Assembly: GCA_943788135.1 (NCBI GenBank)
Contig: CALSPC010000008.1
Span: 1 to 64,000 of the forward strand
Length of the DNA: 64,000 nucleotides
Source: an uncultured Paracoccaceae bacterium
Lineage (GTDB): Bacteria > Bacteroidota > Bacteroidia > Flavobacteriales > Flavobacteriaceae
Direction: 5' to 3'
How positions within the stretch are numbered: the first letter of the stretch is position 1; every line of letters starts with the position of its first letter. Position numbers and translations under genes: made by a program. Under the pieces are notes generated by a model. It had not been told where the DNA came from. It made no database searches and saw only the letters and a program-made list of their open reading frames with translations. This document shows, in pieces, positions 26,462-36,549 of the stretch.

Positions 26462-27577
26462 ATGATAAGAATTCAAGAAGCACTTTCGAAAAAGGAGGTG
26501 AAAAAATTTGTGAAATTTCCATTTTCACTCTATAAGAATTCAAAATACTGGGTTCCTCCAATTATAAGTGAAGAGGTCAAGGTGTTTAATAAAAAGACTA
26601 ACCCTATTCTTCAAGATGCTGATGTTAAACTTTTTCTAGCCTACAAAAATGATGTCATAGTAGGTCGTATTGCAGCCATTGTTAATTGGCTAGAAGTCGA
26701 AGGTCAAGGAGTGCGTAAAATGCGTTTTGGATGGATGGACATGATTGATGATATTGAAGTTACCAAAGCACTTTTAGAGGCCGTTAAATCCCTTGGAAAG
26801 GCTCAGAACTTAGACTATATGGAAGGTCCTATAGGCTTTTCTAACTTAGATAAAGTAGGGGTTTTAACCTATGGATATGACGAGATTGGAACTATGGTTA
26901 CCTGGTATAATCACCCTTATTATGTAGAGCATTTAAAGCAGTTAAATTTTAAAGTTGAAAAAGAATATCTAGAGCATAAGCACCAGTTTAGCGATATTAT
27001 GATTGCCGACTCAAAACGTCTAGAAAAAGTCATCAAAAAGCGATACAACTTAAAGGCCTTAAGTTTTAATACAACAAAAGACCTCATGCCGTATGCCGAT
27101 AGAATGTTTGACCTGTTTAATAAAAGTTATGCTTCCTTATCCTCTTTTGTAAAAATCACTGATATTCAAAAAGCGTTTTTAAAGAAAAAGTTTTTAAATT
27201 TCATTAATCCCCAATACATTAAGTTTGTTGTTGACGAAGCCGATGAGCTGGTCGCCTTTGGCGTTGTAATGCCATCGTTTTCTAAAGCATTGCAGAAAAT
27301 AAACGGTAATTTGTTTCCTTTTGGGATCTATCACATTTTGAAAGCTAAGCAGTCAAAAAAATTGAATTTCTACTTAATCGGTGTTCATCCTGAATTTCAG
27401 AAAAAAGGCGTACACTCCATTATTTTTAGCGAGTTTCATAGAACTTTCGAGAAAAAAGGAATTTTAGAATGTCGTAGAACTCCAGAACTATCAGACAATT
27501 TAGCAATTCAAAAGCTATGGCGAGATTTTAATCCCGTGCTCATTAAAAAACGCTGTACTTTTAGAAAAGAATTATAA
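26462..27577 (+). CDS. GNAT-fold N-acyltransferase, candidate bacterial ceramide synthase
   Basis: A 371-residue protein with a GNAT fold in its C-terminal half (FYLIGVHPEFQKKGVHSIIF is the acyl-CoA-binding motif A equivalent). An N-terminal half resembles a second degenerate GNAT-like domain (FLAYKNDVIVGRIAAIVN). It converges on the serine palmitoyltransferase gene with 2 nt between the stops. Bacterial ceramide synthases (bCerS) of Caulobacter are GNAT-type proteins of about this size encoded near spt. That, plus this position, makes an N-acyltransferase of sphinganine biosynthesis plausible. It is inference; other GNAT substrates cannot be excluded. Confidence 0.6.
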   Translation: MIRIQEALSKKEVKKFVKFPFSLYKNSKYWVPPIISEEVKVFNKKTNPILQDADVKLFLAYKNDVIVGRIAAIVNWLEVEGQGVRKMRFGWMDMIDDIEVTKALLEAVKSLGKAQNLDYMEGPIGFSNLDKVGVLTYGYDEIGTMVTWYNHPYYVEHLKQLNFKVEKEYLEHKHQFSDIMIADSKRLEKVIKKRYNLKALSFNTTKDLMPYADRMFDLFNKSYASLSSFVKITDIQKAFLKKKFLNFINPQYIKFVVDEADELVAFGVVMPSFSKALQKINGNLFPFGIYHILKAKQSKKLNFYLIGVHPEFQKKGVHSIIFSEFHRTFEKKGILECRRTPELSDNLAIQKLWRDFNPVLIKKRCTFRKEL

Positions 27578-27579
27578 AT

Positions 27580-28842
27580 TTATTCTCCCATAGCTGCAGC
27601 TACAGATGCAGAAAGTCGCTTATAAACGCCTTTTTCTAAACGCTCTCTTATTACTGAAAATGCTTGTAGTGTTTCATCAACATCTTCGATGGTGTGCATA
27701 GATGTTGGAATCAGTCGCAATAAAATTAACCCTTTAGGTATCACGGGATAGACAACGATTGAACAGAAAACTCCATGGTTTTCACGTAGGTCTTTTACTA
27801 AGGCCATCGCTTCAGGAATACTTCCTTTAAGATATACTGGCGTTACACAACTTTGGGTGGTTCCTAAATCGAAACCTCGCTCACGCAACCCTGACTGCAA
27901 AGCATTCACAATTGTCCAGAGGTTTTCTTTGAGTTCAGGCATGGTTCGTAGCATGTCTAAACGTTTCAAAGCGCCTTTTACTAATTGCATTTGCAAGGAT
28001 TTTGCAAACATCTGTGATCGTAAGTTATATTTTAAATAGTCTATAATTTCTTTATCAGCCCCAATAAAAGCGCCTGTACTGGCCATCGATTTAGCAAATG
28101 TTGCAAAATAGACATCTATATCGTCTTGAACTCCTTGTTCTTGACCTGCACCTGCTCCGGTTTTCCCTAGAGTTCCAAAGCCATGAGCATCATCTACTAA
28201 AAATCTAAAGTTAAATTTTTCTTTAAGTGCCACAATTTCTTTTAGCTTCCCTTGTTCGCCACGCATACCAAAAACACCTTCGGAAATAACCAGAATTCCG
28301 CCTCCTGTTTGTTCCGCCATTTTGGTTGCACGTTCCAAGTTTTTTTCTAAACTTTCTATATCATTATGCTTGTATGTAAAACGCTTCCCCATATGCAAAC
28401 GCACACCGTCAATGATACACGCATGAGAATCCACATCATATACAATTATATCATCTTTTGCTACTAGAGCATCAATTGTTGACATGATGCCTTGATACCC
28501 AAAATTTAAAAGGTAAGTTGCTTCTTTATTTACAAACTCTGCTAATTCGTTTTGCAATTGCTCATGAAGCGAAGTATGTCCAGACATCATTCGTGCTCCC
28601 ATTGGATAGGCAGATCCGAAGTCATTAGCAGCTTCAGCGTCTACTTTTCTCACTTCAGGATGGTTTGCGAGTCCTAAATAATCGTTTATACTCCAAGTAA
28701 TAACATCTTTACCTTGAAATTTCATCCGATTTGAAATCTGTCCTTCTAATTTTGGAAATACAAAATAGCCTTCGGCTAAGCTTGCCCATTTCCCTAACGG
28801 GCCTTTATCTTTATAGATTTTATCAAATAAATCTCTCGTCAT
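27580..28842 (-). CDS. spt: serine palmitoyltransferase
   Basis: PLP-dependent alpha-oxoamine synthase of 420 residues. It condenses serine with palmitoyl-CoA to 3-ketosphinganine, the first step of sphingolipid synthesis. Seen: ITWSINDYLGLANHPEV at the start, the cofactor region LNFGYQG, the Asp/His pair VDDAHGFGTLG, and the Schiff-base Lys in ATFAKSMAS. Length and sequence fit Bacteroidota Spt better than Kbl or BioF. Compare the separate BioF at 34490, which has the BioF-type FGKALGCHG. It is monocistronic, transcribed toward the GNAT gene. Confidence 0.85.
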   Translation of the reverse strand: MTRDLFDKIYKDKGPLGKWASLAEGYFVFPKLEGQISNRMKFQGKDVITWSINDYLGLANHPEVRKVDAEAANDFGSAYPMGARMMSGHTSLHEQLQNELAEFVNKEATYLLNFGYQGIMSTIDALVAKDDIIVYDVDSHACIIDGVRLHMGKRFTYKHNDIESLEKNLERATKMAEQTGGGILVISEGVFGMRGEQGKLKEIVALKEKFNFRFLVDDAHGFGTLGKTGAGAGQEQGVQDDIDVYFATFAKSMASTGAFIGADKEIIDYLKYNLRSQMFAKSLQMQLVKGALKRLDMLRTMPELKENLWTIVNALQSGLRERGFDLGTTQSCVTPVYLKGSIPEAMALVKDLRENHGVFCSIVVYPVIPKGLILLRLIPTSMHTIEDVDETLQAFSVIRERLEKGVYKRLSASVAAAMGE

Positions 28843-28864
28843 AATTCAATGTTAGTTTGCACCA

Positions 28865-28872
28865 CAAAATTA
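28865..28872 (-). promoter_or_regulatory. -7 box of spt
   Basis: Reads TAATTTTG on the minus strand, 22 nt before the spt ATG. Confidence 0.45.
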
Positions 28873-28944
28873 TACAATAATATTATGAATACATAATATT
28901 TATTACACTTATGGAAGCGGCTTGAGAAGTATTATAAAAATAAT

Positions 28945-29988
28945 CTACTTAATAAATTCAATGTCTTTGGCGGCTGATTGATTCTGCGCGTCAAAAAAAC
29001 CTTGGTCTTGCATCCATTGGTCATTATATATCTTACTCATATAACGTGACCCATGATCTGGAAAAATAAGAACTATTACGTCTGAAGGTTTAAATTCGTT
29101 GGTATCTTGAAGCTGCTTAACCGCTTGTACAACGGCACCTGAAGTATATCCAACAAACATGCCTTCTGTTTTGGATATTTCTCTCGCGGTATGTGCGCTA
29201 TCCTCATCATTTACCTTTACAAATTTATCAATAAGATCAAAATCGGTAACGGACGGGATTAAATTTTTACCTAGCCCTTCAATACGGTAAGGGTAAATTT
29301 CGTCGGGGTCCAACTCGCGGGTTTCATGGTATTTTTTTAAGACCGACCCGTAAGCATCCACACCAATTATTTTAATATCTGGATTTTGTTCTTTCAAATA
29401 CTTCGCCGTTCCCGAAATTGTACCTCCAGTTCCACTGCAGGCTACTAAATGGGTGATTTTACCTTCTGTTTTACTCCATATTTCTGGACCAGTACTTTTA
29501 TAATGAGCCTCCAAATTAAGGCTATTAAAATATTGATTGATATAAACAGATCCTTTAATTTCTTTATGTAATCGTTTGGCAACTTCATAATAGGATCTTG
29601 GATCATCTACACTTACGTTGGCTGGACAGACATAAACTTTGGCACCCATGCTTTTGAGCATATCAATCTTGTCTTGAGAAGATTTAGAACTCACCGCTAA
29701 AACACATTTATAGCCTTTAATAATACTAACCATAGCAATGCTAAAGCCTGTATTTCCAGAGGTTGTTTCAATAATGGTATCTCCTGGTTTGAGTATTCCG
29801 TTTTGCTCTGCTTCTTCAATGATATGAAGTGCAATTCGGTCTTTGGAAGAATGCCCAGGATTAAAAGAATCTAGTTTGGCAATATAGTTTCCAGGAAATC
29901 CAGAAGTCACTACATTTAACTTAACCAGTGGCGTATCACCCACTAATTCCAATACATTATTAAATATTAATTTTTGTTTGTTTACCAA
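28945..29988 (-). CDS. cysteine synthase / cystathionine beta-synthase family enzyme
   Basis: PLP fold-type II enzyme of 347 residues. The PLP Lys is in [11 protein letters not shown] (about residue 48), the substrate Ser/Thr loop is [10 protein letters not shown], and the phosphate cup is SGTGGTISG. There is no C-terminal CBS pair, so it is the short form. It either makes cysteine from O-acetylserine and sulfide or condenses serine with homocysteine. Sequence such as GLGKNLIPS and GYTSGAVVQ is seen in cystathionine beta-synthases as well, so the reaction is left open. Confidence 0.85.
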   Translation of the reverse strand: MVNKQKLIFNNVLELVGDTPLVKLNVVTSGFPGNYIAKLDSFNPGHSSKDRIALHIIEEAEQNGILKPGDTIIETTSGNTGFSIAMVSIIKGYKCVLAVSSKSSQDKIDMLKSMGAKVYVCPANVSVDDPRSYYEVAKRLHKEIKGSVYINQYFNSLNLEAHYKSTGPEIWSKTEGKITHLVACSGTGGTISGTAKYLKEQNPDIKIIGVDAYGSVLKKYHETRELDPDEIYPYRIEGLGKNLIPSVTDFDLIDKFVKVNDEDSAHTAREISKTEGMFVGYTSGAVVQAVKQLQDTNEFKPSDVIVLIFPDHGSRYMSKIYNDQWMQDQGFFDAQNQSAAKDIEFIK

Positions 29989-30015
29989 ACCTCGTTTTAA
30001 AATTAAAGTCGTTTA

Positions 30016-30023
30016 CAAAATTA
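30016..30023 (-). promoter_or_regulatory. -7 box of the 28945 gene
   Basis: Reads TAATTTTG on the minus strand, 27 nt before the ATG at 29988. Confidence 0.4.
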
Positions 30024-30039
30024 CAATTTTATTTTTTAT

Positions 30040-32172
30040 CTATTTTACTATTGATTCTAGATCGAATAAAAATGCATACTCGGCTGCCACTTCTTTTAAG
30101 GCTTCAAAACGCCCAGAAGCACCTCCATGACCAGCTTCCATATTAGTTTTAAGATAGAGTTGAGCTGTGTTGTTCGTTTGCGCTCTTAAACGTGCAACCC
30201 ACTTGGCTGGTTCCCAATACTGTACTTGAGAATCGTGCAGTCCTGTGGTCACAAGCATATTTGGATATAATTTATTTGTGACATTGTCATATGGGGAATA
30301 TGATTTCATATAGTCATACGACTCTTTCTCATTTGGATTACCCCACTCATCATACTCTCCTGTAGTTAGTGGTATGCTATCGTCTAGCATTGTAGTTACG
30401 ACATCAACAAACGGTACTTGAGCTACGACGCCGTTGTACAATTCTGGGGCTAAATTTATAACAGCACCCATCAATAATCCACCGGCACTTCCGCCCATAG
30501 CATAATGGTGTTGGGCTGAGGTGTAGTGCTCTCGAATTAAATGTTTTGAACAATCAACAAAATCTGTAAAGGTATTTTTCTTTTTAAGTAATTTACCGTC
30601 TTCATACCACTGACGTCCTAAATACTCCCCCCCTCTAATATGGGCTATCGCAAAAATAAAACCACGATCCAAAAGGCTCAATCTAACAGTAGAAAAATAA
30701 GGATCAATCGTGCTTCCATAAGAGCCATAAGCATACAATAACAAAGGCGTTTCAGAAGATTTTTTAGTGTCAACACGGCGTACTAAAGAAATCGGGATCT
30801 GAGTTCCATCTTCGGCAGTTGCCCATATCCGTTCCGATGTATAATTTTCTTTTTTAAATTCTCCCCCTAAAACGTCTTGCTGTTTTTTAATGGTTTTTGA
30901 TTGGGTTACCATATCAAAATCAATGATAGAGGACGGAGTGGTTAGGGATTGATAGCCATACCTCAAAATAGTGGTGTCAAAATCAATATTGGTTGTCGTA
31001 TATGCGGTGTAGGTTTCACTTTCAAATGGAAGGTAGTAGCTATCAGTACCATCCCAACGCGTGATATGAATTTGATTTAGACCATTTTTACGTTCTGACA
31101 CGACCAAAAAGTCTTTAAAAATTTCAATATCTTCAAGTAAAACGTCTTCTCGGTGTGGAATCACATCTGTCCAATATTTTTTTTCGGTTTGAGTTTCCGA
31201 TGTTTTTGAAAGTTTAAAATTTTGAGCGCCATCAGCATTTGATACAATATAAAATGAATCTTCAAAATGCGAAATTCCATACTCTAACCCGCGTATTCTA
31301 GGTTGAAACACTTTAAAATCACCATCCGGAGTGTTGGCATTTAAAATTTGAAACTCCGAGGTTAATGTGCTGTAACTCCCAATTACTAAATATGCATTTG
31401 ATTTTGTTTTGTAGACACTCACTCCAAACGTATCATCAGTTTCTTCAAAAACCAGTGTATCTAGTTTTGGGTCTGTATTTAATTTATGTTTATAAATCGC
31501 TTCTGACCGCAGTGTTGTTTCGTCTTTGAGCGTATAAAATAAGGTGGTATTGTCATTGGCCCACGTACTGCCTCCTGTGGTATTTGAGATTTCTTCTTTA
31601 AAAATTGTATTCGTTTTTAAATCCTTAATATGAAGTCCGTATTGACGGCGACCAGTCGTATCAATTCCGTAGGAAACTAATTCATTATTTGGACTGATAT
31701 TTAACCCAACAAGTCTAAAATAAGAGTGGTTTTTGGCCATTTCATTACAATCAAACAAGAGCTCTTCTGCAGCGTCAAGAGTTTCTTTTTTTCGGGTATA
31801 GATTGGATAATCTTTTCCTTTCTCGTACTTAGTAATGTACCAATACCCATTGTATTTATAAGGCACAGAGCTATCGTCTTCTTTAATTCTGGACTTCATT
31901 TCTTCAAATAAATCCACTTGAAAATTTTTAGTATGTGCTGTATGGGCATTATAATACTCGTTTTCTTTGTTGAGATAGTCAATCACTTCAGGATTTTCTC
32001 TATCGTTTAACCAATAAAATTCATCAACACGTACATCGTCATGGATTGCTAAGTTTTTAGGCTGTTGTTTTGCTAATGGAGCATTTGGTAATTCTGACAT
32101 TGATTTTTTAGTCTTAGTTTCACAAGAAAAAAGTGAACTTATTAAAATTAGAGAGAGAAGATTGTATTTCAT
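30040..32172 (-). CDS. oligopeptidase B-like S9 peptidase, probable lipoprotein
   Basis: Prolyl-oligopeptidase family serine peptidase of 710 residues, cleaving short peptides after basic residues in oligopeptidase B. A seven-bladed propeller (about residues 70-430) precedes the alpha/beta-hydrolase domain with nucleophile GGSAGG, Asp in GLHDSQV and His in EAGHGG. Unlike the cytoplasmic E. coli enzyme, this one begins with a signal and lipobox-like SLFSC (Cys about residue 17), placing it in the envelope. It follows ltaE by 45 nt on the same strand. Confidence 0.88.
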   Translation of the reverse strand: MKYNLLSLILISSLFSCETKTKKSMSELPNAPLAKQQPKNLAIHDDVRVDEFYWLNDRENPEVIDYLNKENEYYNAHTAHTKNFQVDLFEEMKSRIKEDDSSVPYKYNGYWYITKYEKGKDYPIYTRKKETLDAAEELLFDCNEMAKNHSYFRLVGLNISPNNELVSYGIDTTGRRQYGLHIKDLKTNTIFKEEISNTTGGSTWANDNTTLFYTLKDETTLRSEAIYKHKLNTDPKLDTLVFEETDDTFGVSVYKTKSNAYLVIGSYSTLTSEFQILNANTPDGDFKVFQPRIRGLEYGISHFEDSFYIVSNADGAQNFKLSKTSETQTEKKYWTDVIPHREDVLLEDIEIFKDFLVVSERKNGLNQIHITRWDGTDSYYLPFESETYTAYTTTNIDFDTTILRYGYQSLTTPSSIIDFDMVTQSKTIKKQQDVLGGEFKKENYTSERIWATAEDGTQIPISLVRRVDTKKSSETPLLLYAYGSYGSTIDPYFSTVRLSLLDRGFIFAIAHIRGGEYLGRQWYEDGKLLKKKNTFTDFVDCSKHLIREHYTSAQHHYAMGGSAGGLLMGAVINLAPELYNGVVAQVPFVDVVTTMLDDSIPLTTGEYDEWGNPNEKESYDYMKSYSPYDNVTNKLYPNMLVTTGLHDSQVQYWEPAKWVARLRAQTNNTAQLYLKTNMEAGHGGASGRFEALKEVAAEYAFLFDLESIVK

Positions 32173-32217
32173 AACATTGGGGTAAAAATTAAAGCGTATA
32201 AATTTACAATAAATAAA

Positions 32218-33237
32218 TTAAGACTGGCGTAAAATTTCTAAAAGTCTGGCGTGCATGGCATCGGTATAATCTAGATGTGTGACCATTCTAAGCTTGCCAC
32301 TTCCCATATCACTAACAAGAATATCGTGAGCTTTTAAATGGTCTAAAAACACGGTTTCAGGACGACTTGAATTCAATTTAAATATCACGATATTTGTTTC
32401 CACAGGCTCCACACTAGAAACGGCATCCAATTGCTCGAGAGCAGCAGCAATAGCATTGGCTTTTTGATGGTCATCTTTGAGGCGATCAAATTGATGATCC
32501 AAAGCATAAGAAGCGGCTGCAGCAAGAGCCCCAATTTGACGCATACCACCACCCAACATTTTACGAATGCGGAGGGCTTTGTTCATGAGTGCTTCGTCTC
32601 CAACCAGCATAGAACCTACGGGTGCTCCTAACCCTTTACTAAAACAAACAGAGATAGTATCAAAAACTTTTCCATAATCCAGTGGGGTTTCAGATTTAGC
32701 AATCAGTGCGTTCCACAACCGAGCCCCATCTAAGTGAAGTCCTAGATCATGAGCATTACAAACCGCTCTAATTTTTAAAATTTCATTAAAATCCCAACAG
32801 GCACCACCACCCTTATTGGTTGTGTTTTCTAGGGTCACTAAAGAAGTTAATGGGCTGTGGTAAAAATCAGGAGGATTGATAGCGGCTTCGACTTGAGTCG
32901 CAGTCATCATTCCACGTTGACCATCTACAAGTTGACACGACACGCCACTATTAAAAGAAACGCCACCACCTTCATAATTATAGACGTGGGCATATTTGTC
33001 ACATATCAATTGTTCTCCAGGTTGAGTATGTAGTTTTATTGCCGTTTGATTGGCCATTGTTCCTGATGGGAAAAATAAAGCTTTTGGTTTTCCAAAAAGT
33101 GAAGCCACTCGGGCTTCTAAGGCATTAACCGACGGATCTTCAGCATAGACATCATCACCCAATTTGGCGGTCTTCATGGCGTCGAGCATCCCTTTTGAGG
33201 GCCTTGTGACGGTATCGCTTCGTAAATCTATTTGCAT
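32218..33237 (-). CDS. ltaE: low-specificity L-threonine aldolase
   Basis: PLP fold-type I enzyme splitting L-threonine or allo-threonine to glycine and acetaldehyde, 339 residues. It starts with the typical IDLRSDTVTRPS. The PLP Lys is in CFSKGLGAPVGS (about residue 200), with the Asp/Arg pair in LHLDGARLWNA. Length is standard. It is divergent from prfB with about 80 nt between the start codons and shares a minus-strand run with the oligopeptidase gene. Confidence 0.92.
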   Translation of the reverse strand: MQIDLRSDTVTRPSKGMLDAMKTAKLGDDVYAEDPSVNALEARVASLFGKPKALFFPSGTMANQTAIKLHTQPGEQLICDKYAHVYNYEGGGVSFNSGVSCQLVDGQRGMMTATQVEAAINPPDFYHSPLTSLVTLENTTNKGGGACWDFNEILKIRAVCNAHDLGLHLDGARLWNALIAKSETPLDYGKVFDTISVCFSKGLGAPVGSMLVGDEALMNKALRIRKMLGGGMRQIGALAAAASYALDHQFDRLKDDHQKANAIAAALEQLDAVSSVEPVETNIVIFKLNSSRPETVFLDHLKAHDILVSDMGSGKLRMVTHLDYTDAMHARLLEILRQS

Positions 33238-33293
33238 GAATTTTTATTTTGGATATAAAGCTACATATTATTTTAATTCTATGCTATTAATTC

Positions 33294-33301
33294 TATTTTT
33301 G
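33294..33301 (+). promoter_or_regulatory. -7 box of prfB
   Basis: TATTTTTG, 17 nt before the prfB ATG. Confidence 0.5.
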
Positions 33302-33318
33302 TAATTCGAAACTACACT

Positions 33319-34426
33319 ATGATAACACACGATCACATAAAAGATCTTTTTGAGCGCCTTGGAGCGTTAAGGAGGTATCTTTGACTTAGATGCCAAACGC
33401 ATCGAAATCCAAAATGAAGAAGAAAAAACATTTTCACCTGATTTTTGGAACGATTCCAAAGCAGCAGAGCTGCTCATGAAATCTCTTCGAGTTAATAAAA
33501 AATGGCTCTCTGATTTTGAAAAAGCTCAGTCATATGTAGATGATTTAGAGGTGTTATTTGACTTCTATAAAGAGGGAGATAGCACTGCAGAAGAAGTCGA
33601 AAAACAATTCGAACTTGCTGCAAATTTTCTTGAAGACATTGAATTCAGAAACATGCTTTCTGAGGAAGGCGATAGCCTTAGTGCGGTATTGCAAATTACA
33701 GCGGGTGCTGGAGGTACGGAAAGTTGTGACTGGGCAAATATGCTGATGCGTATGTATGTTATGTATGCAGAGAAAAATAATTTCAAAATCAAAGAATTAA
33801 ACCTTCAAAATGGCGATGTCGCTGGCATCAAAACAGTGACGCTTCAGATTGAAGGCGACTTTGCTTTTGGATGGTTAAAAGGCGAAAACGGAGTGCATCG
33901 TTTGGTGCGAATTTCTCCTTTTGACAGTAATGCCAAACGGCATACTAGTTTTGCATCTGTTTATGTGTATCCCCTTGTAGATGACAGTATTGAGATAGAC
34001 ATCAACCCTGCTGATATTGAAATTACTACCGCACGCTCTAGTGGTGCTGGGGGACAAAATGTAAACAAGGTAGAAACGAAAGTACAACTAACTCACAAAC
34101 CTTCAGGAATTCAAATTTCATGTTCGGAAACACGCTCACAACACGATAACCGTTCCAGAGCGATGCAAATGTTAAAGTCTCAATTGTATGAAATTGAACT
34201 TAAAAAACAATTGGCACAGCGTGAAGATATTGAGGCGGGAAAAATGAAAATTGAATGGGGTAGTCAAATTAGAAACTATGTCATGCATCCTTATAAACTT
34301 GTCAAGGATGTCCGCACTGCCAAAGAAACCGGAAATGTAGATGCGGTTATGAATGGCGACATTACACCCTTCCTAAAAGCATATTTAATGCTCATGGGCC
34401 AAAAAGAAAAATCGGACACTTTATAG
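33319..34426 (+). CDS. prfB: peptide chain release factor 2, with programmed +1 frameshift
   Basis: Release factor 2 reads UGA and UAA stops. The ATG at 33319 opens a 21-codon frame ending at TGA (33382-33384). Slipping +1 at CTT TGA C enters the main frame and gives a protein of about 368 residues. RF2 marks are present: the stop-reading SPF tripeptide ([12 protein letters not shown]) and the catalytic GGQ ([13 protein letters not shown]). The frameshift is the classic autoregulatory one, so this is an intact gene. Reading only from the internal ATG at 33476 would delete the first domain. Confidence 0.95.
33370..33385 (+). promoter_or_regulatory. RF2 autoregulatory frameshift site
   Basis: The internal Shine-Dalgarno-like AGGAGG (33370-33375) is followed three bases later by CTT TGA C. 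This is the same layout as the E. coli prfB site. Low RF2 slows UGA reading and favours the +1 slip. Confidence 0.95.
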
Positions 34427-34489
34427 TAACCTTAAAAAGTAAGTGTAAGACGAGTGCTAGTGTTCGATTTATTTTTTTAAGTTAGCAGT

Positions 34490-35623
34490 ATGAAATTACC
34501 AGACCCCCTAATTTCAAAACTAACCTCAAGAAAAAACAACAATACGTTGAGAACACTAACAACTTCTCATGAACGTATTGATTTTTCGTCCAACGACTAT
34601 TTGGGTTTTTCACGACACAAAACCATTACTAAAGCTGTTGAAAGCGCTTCAAAAAAGACTGTTTTTGTCAATGGAAGTACAGGATCTAGACTTCTTTCTG
34701 GGAATCATGCCATACACATTGAGGTCGAAAACGAACTCGCTACATTTTTTAATACGCCTGCTGCCCTACTTTTCAATTCGGGTTATGATGCCAATTTAGG
34801 ATTACTTTCTTGCGTACCTCAACGTGGCGATATTATTTTATATGACGAACTCTGCCATGCTTCTATTCGGGATGGAATTCAGTTATCAAACGCCACATCT
34901 TATAGTTTTAAGCATAATACACTATCGGATTTAGAAAAGAAATACAGAAACACAAAAAAGGCATCAGCGACAACGTATATCGTTGTAGAATCTATTTATT
35001 CCATGGACGGAGATTGCGCACCTTTAAAGGACTTGTCAGAATTTTGCACGCAACACGCGTGTTACTTGATTGTAGATGAGGCCCATGCGACTGGTGTTTT
35101 TGGAATTCAAGGCAAAGGACGGGTTGACGAACTTTGTTTAGAAGATTTTATTTTTGCTAGAGTTGTGACCTTTGGAAAAGCATTGGGGTGTCACGGTGCT
35201 GTTGTTTTAGGCTCAAAAGCGTTGCGCAGCTATTTAATTAACTTTTCAAGGCCATTTATTTATACGACCGCCATGCCCATCCAGGCAGTATTAACTCTGA
35301 AATTTGCCATCAAAGCACTGAAACAAACAGATCAACTAAAAGCGCTTAAACATAATATTACTGTGTTTAAGAATGAAATTAAAGCACATCATTTAGAGCA
35401 CCTATTTATTGAAAGTGACAGTGCAATTCAAAGCTGTATAATTGGAGATCCTATAAAAACAAAACAGATCGCTACTCAAATTCAGAACCAGAATTACGAT
35501 GTAAAAGCCATTTTATTTCCAACAGTAGCTTTGGGAACAGAACGGATTCGTTGCTGTATTCATAGCTATAATTCTACCGCCGAAATTGAAGGCCTTCTTC
35601 ATTTATTTAGTAGCCTATGTTGA
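34490..35623 (+). CDS. bioF: 8-amino-7-oxononanoate synthase
   Basis: Alpha-oxoamine synthase that condenses pimeloyl thioester with alanine to form KAPA in biotin synthesis, 377 residues. Seen: IDFSSNDYLGFSRH, NGSTGSRLLSGNH, the Asp/His VDEAHATGVFG, and the PLP Lys in VTFGKALGCHG (about residue 230). It heads the run bioF-bioD-bioA'-'KAS-bioB, with 27 nt to bioD. Neighbours make BioF a far better fit than Kbl. Confidence 0.92.
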   Translation: MKLPDPLISKLTSRKNNNTLRTLTTSHERIDFSSNDYLGFSRHKTITKAVESASKKTVFVNGSTGSRLLSGNHAIHIEVENELATFFNTPAALLFNSGYDANLGLLSCVPQRGDIILYDELCHASIRDGIQLSNATSYSFKHNTLSDLEKKYRNTKKASATTYIVVESIYSMDGDCAPLKDLSEFCTQHACYLIVDEAHATGVFGIQGKGRVDELCLEDFIFARVVTFGKALGCHGAVVLGSKALRSYLINFSRPFIYTTAMPIQAVLTLKFAIKALKQTDQLKALKHNITVFKNEIKAHHLEHLFIESDSAIQSCIIGDPIKTKQIATQIQNQNYDVKAILFPTVALGTERIRCCIHSYNSTAEIEGLLHLFSSLC

Positions 35624-35650
35624 ACCCTTTTAACCCCACATTTTTACCTC

Positions 35651-36271
35651 ATGAAAACCTTATTTATCACTGGAATTGGAACTGATATCGGAAAGACAGT
35701 CGTCTCCGCAATACTCACTGAAGCTTTAAAAGCCGATTACTGGAAGCCAATTCAAGCTGGCGAGTTATCGTATTCTGATTCTCATAAAATCAAAGCCTTA
35801 ATTAGCAATTCAAAATCAAAAATATTCGACAATAGCTATGCCTTAAAAATGCCGATGAGTCCACATGCAGCAGCTGAGATTGAAGGCATTACGATTACAT
35901 CCAAAAATATTATAAAACCAGAAACGGAAAACACCTTAGTAATCGAGGGCGCTGGCGGACTATTGGTTCCCATAAATGATTCGGAAACTATTTTGGATCT
36001 TATCAAAAGTGACTATAAGGTCATTGTAGTGTCTAAACATTATTTAGGAAGTATTAATCATACGCTTTTAACGCTTAATATTTTAAAAAATAAGGGATTA
36101 AAGGTTGTTGGACTTATTTATAATGGAAATGAGAATGAACCTTCAGAACGTATTATCAAAAAAATGACTACTGTTCCACTATTAGGACGAATTAATGACG
36201 AACAAAAAATTACTAAAGCCGTAATAAAAAAATATGCAACCCTTCTAAAACCCCAATTAGAAACTCTATAA
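35651..36271 (+). CDS. bioD: dethiobiotin synthetase
   Basis: ATP-dependent carboxylase closing the ureido ring of dethiobiotin, 206 residues. The P-loop is GIGTDIGKTVVSA (about residues 8-20), the substrate Lys region WKPIQAG, and the second nucleotide motif EGAGGLLVP. Its TAA overlaps the bioA start by one base (TAATG), so translation is coupled. Confidence 0.93.
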   Translation: MKTLFITGIGTDIGKTVVSAILTEALKADYWKPIQAGELSYSDSHKIKALISNSKSKIFDNSYALKMPMSPHAAAEIEGITITSKNIIKPETENTLVIEGAGGLLVPINDSETILDLIKSDYKVIVVSKHYLGSINHTLLTLNILKNKGLKVVGLIYNGNENEPSERIIKKMTTVPLLGRINDEQKITKAVIKKYATLLKPQLETL

Positions 36272-36549
36272 TGAACTTAACCGAAAGAGATAAAGCCCAT
36301 TTGTGGCACCCTTTAACACAATACAAATTAAAGCCCAACCATTTGCCAATTGTAAAAGCAAAAGGATGTACGCTTTATGACGATCAAGGTAATGACTACA
36401 TCGATGGCATCGCCTCTTGGTACACTTGTATGTATGGCCATTGCAATGCATATATTACGACAAAAATTAAAGCGCAATTGGACAAATTGGATCAAGTTGT
36501 GTTTACCGGCATTGCATTCCATTTTAAATGGGATAGCGTGGATATCTAG
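36271..36549 (+). pseudogene. bioA: truncated adenosylmethionine-8-amino-7-oxononanoate aminotransferase
   Basis: The first 80 residues are clearly BioA: the N-terminal HLWHPLTQY, then YIDGIASWYTCMYGHCN and LDQVVFTG. A full BioA has about 420-430 residues with the PLP Lys near 275. Here the frame leaves BioA sequence at about 36510 and stops at 36549 after about 13 foreign residues. All cofactor-binding residues are missing, so the product cannot be active. The lost segment also removed the front of the next gene (see 36509-37189). Confidence 0.9.
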
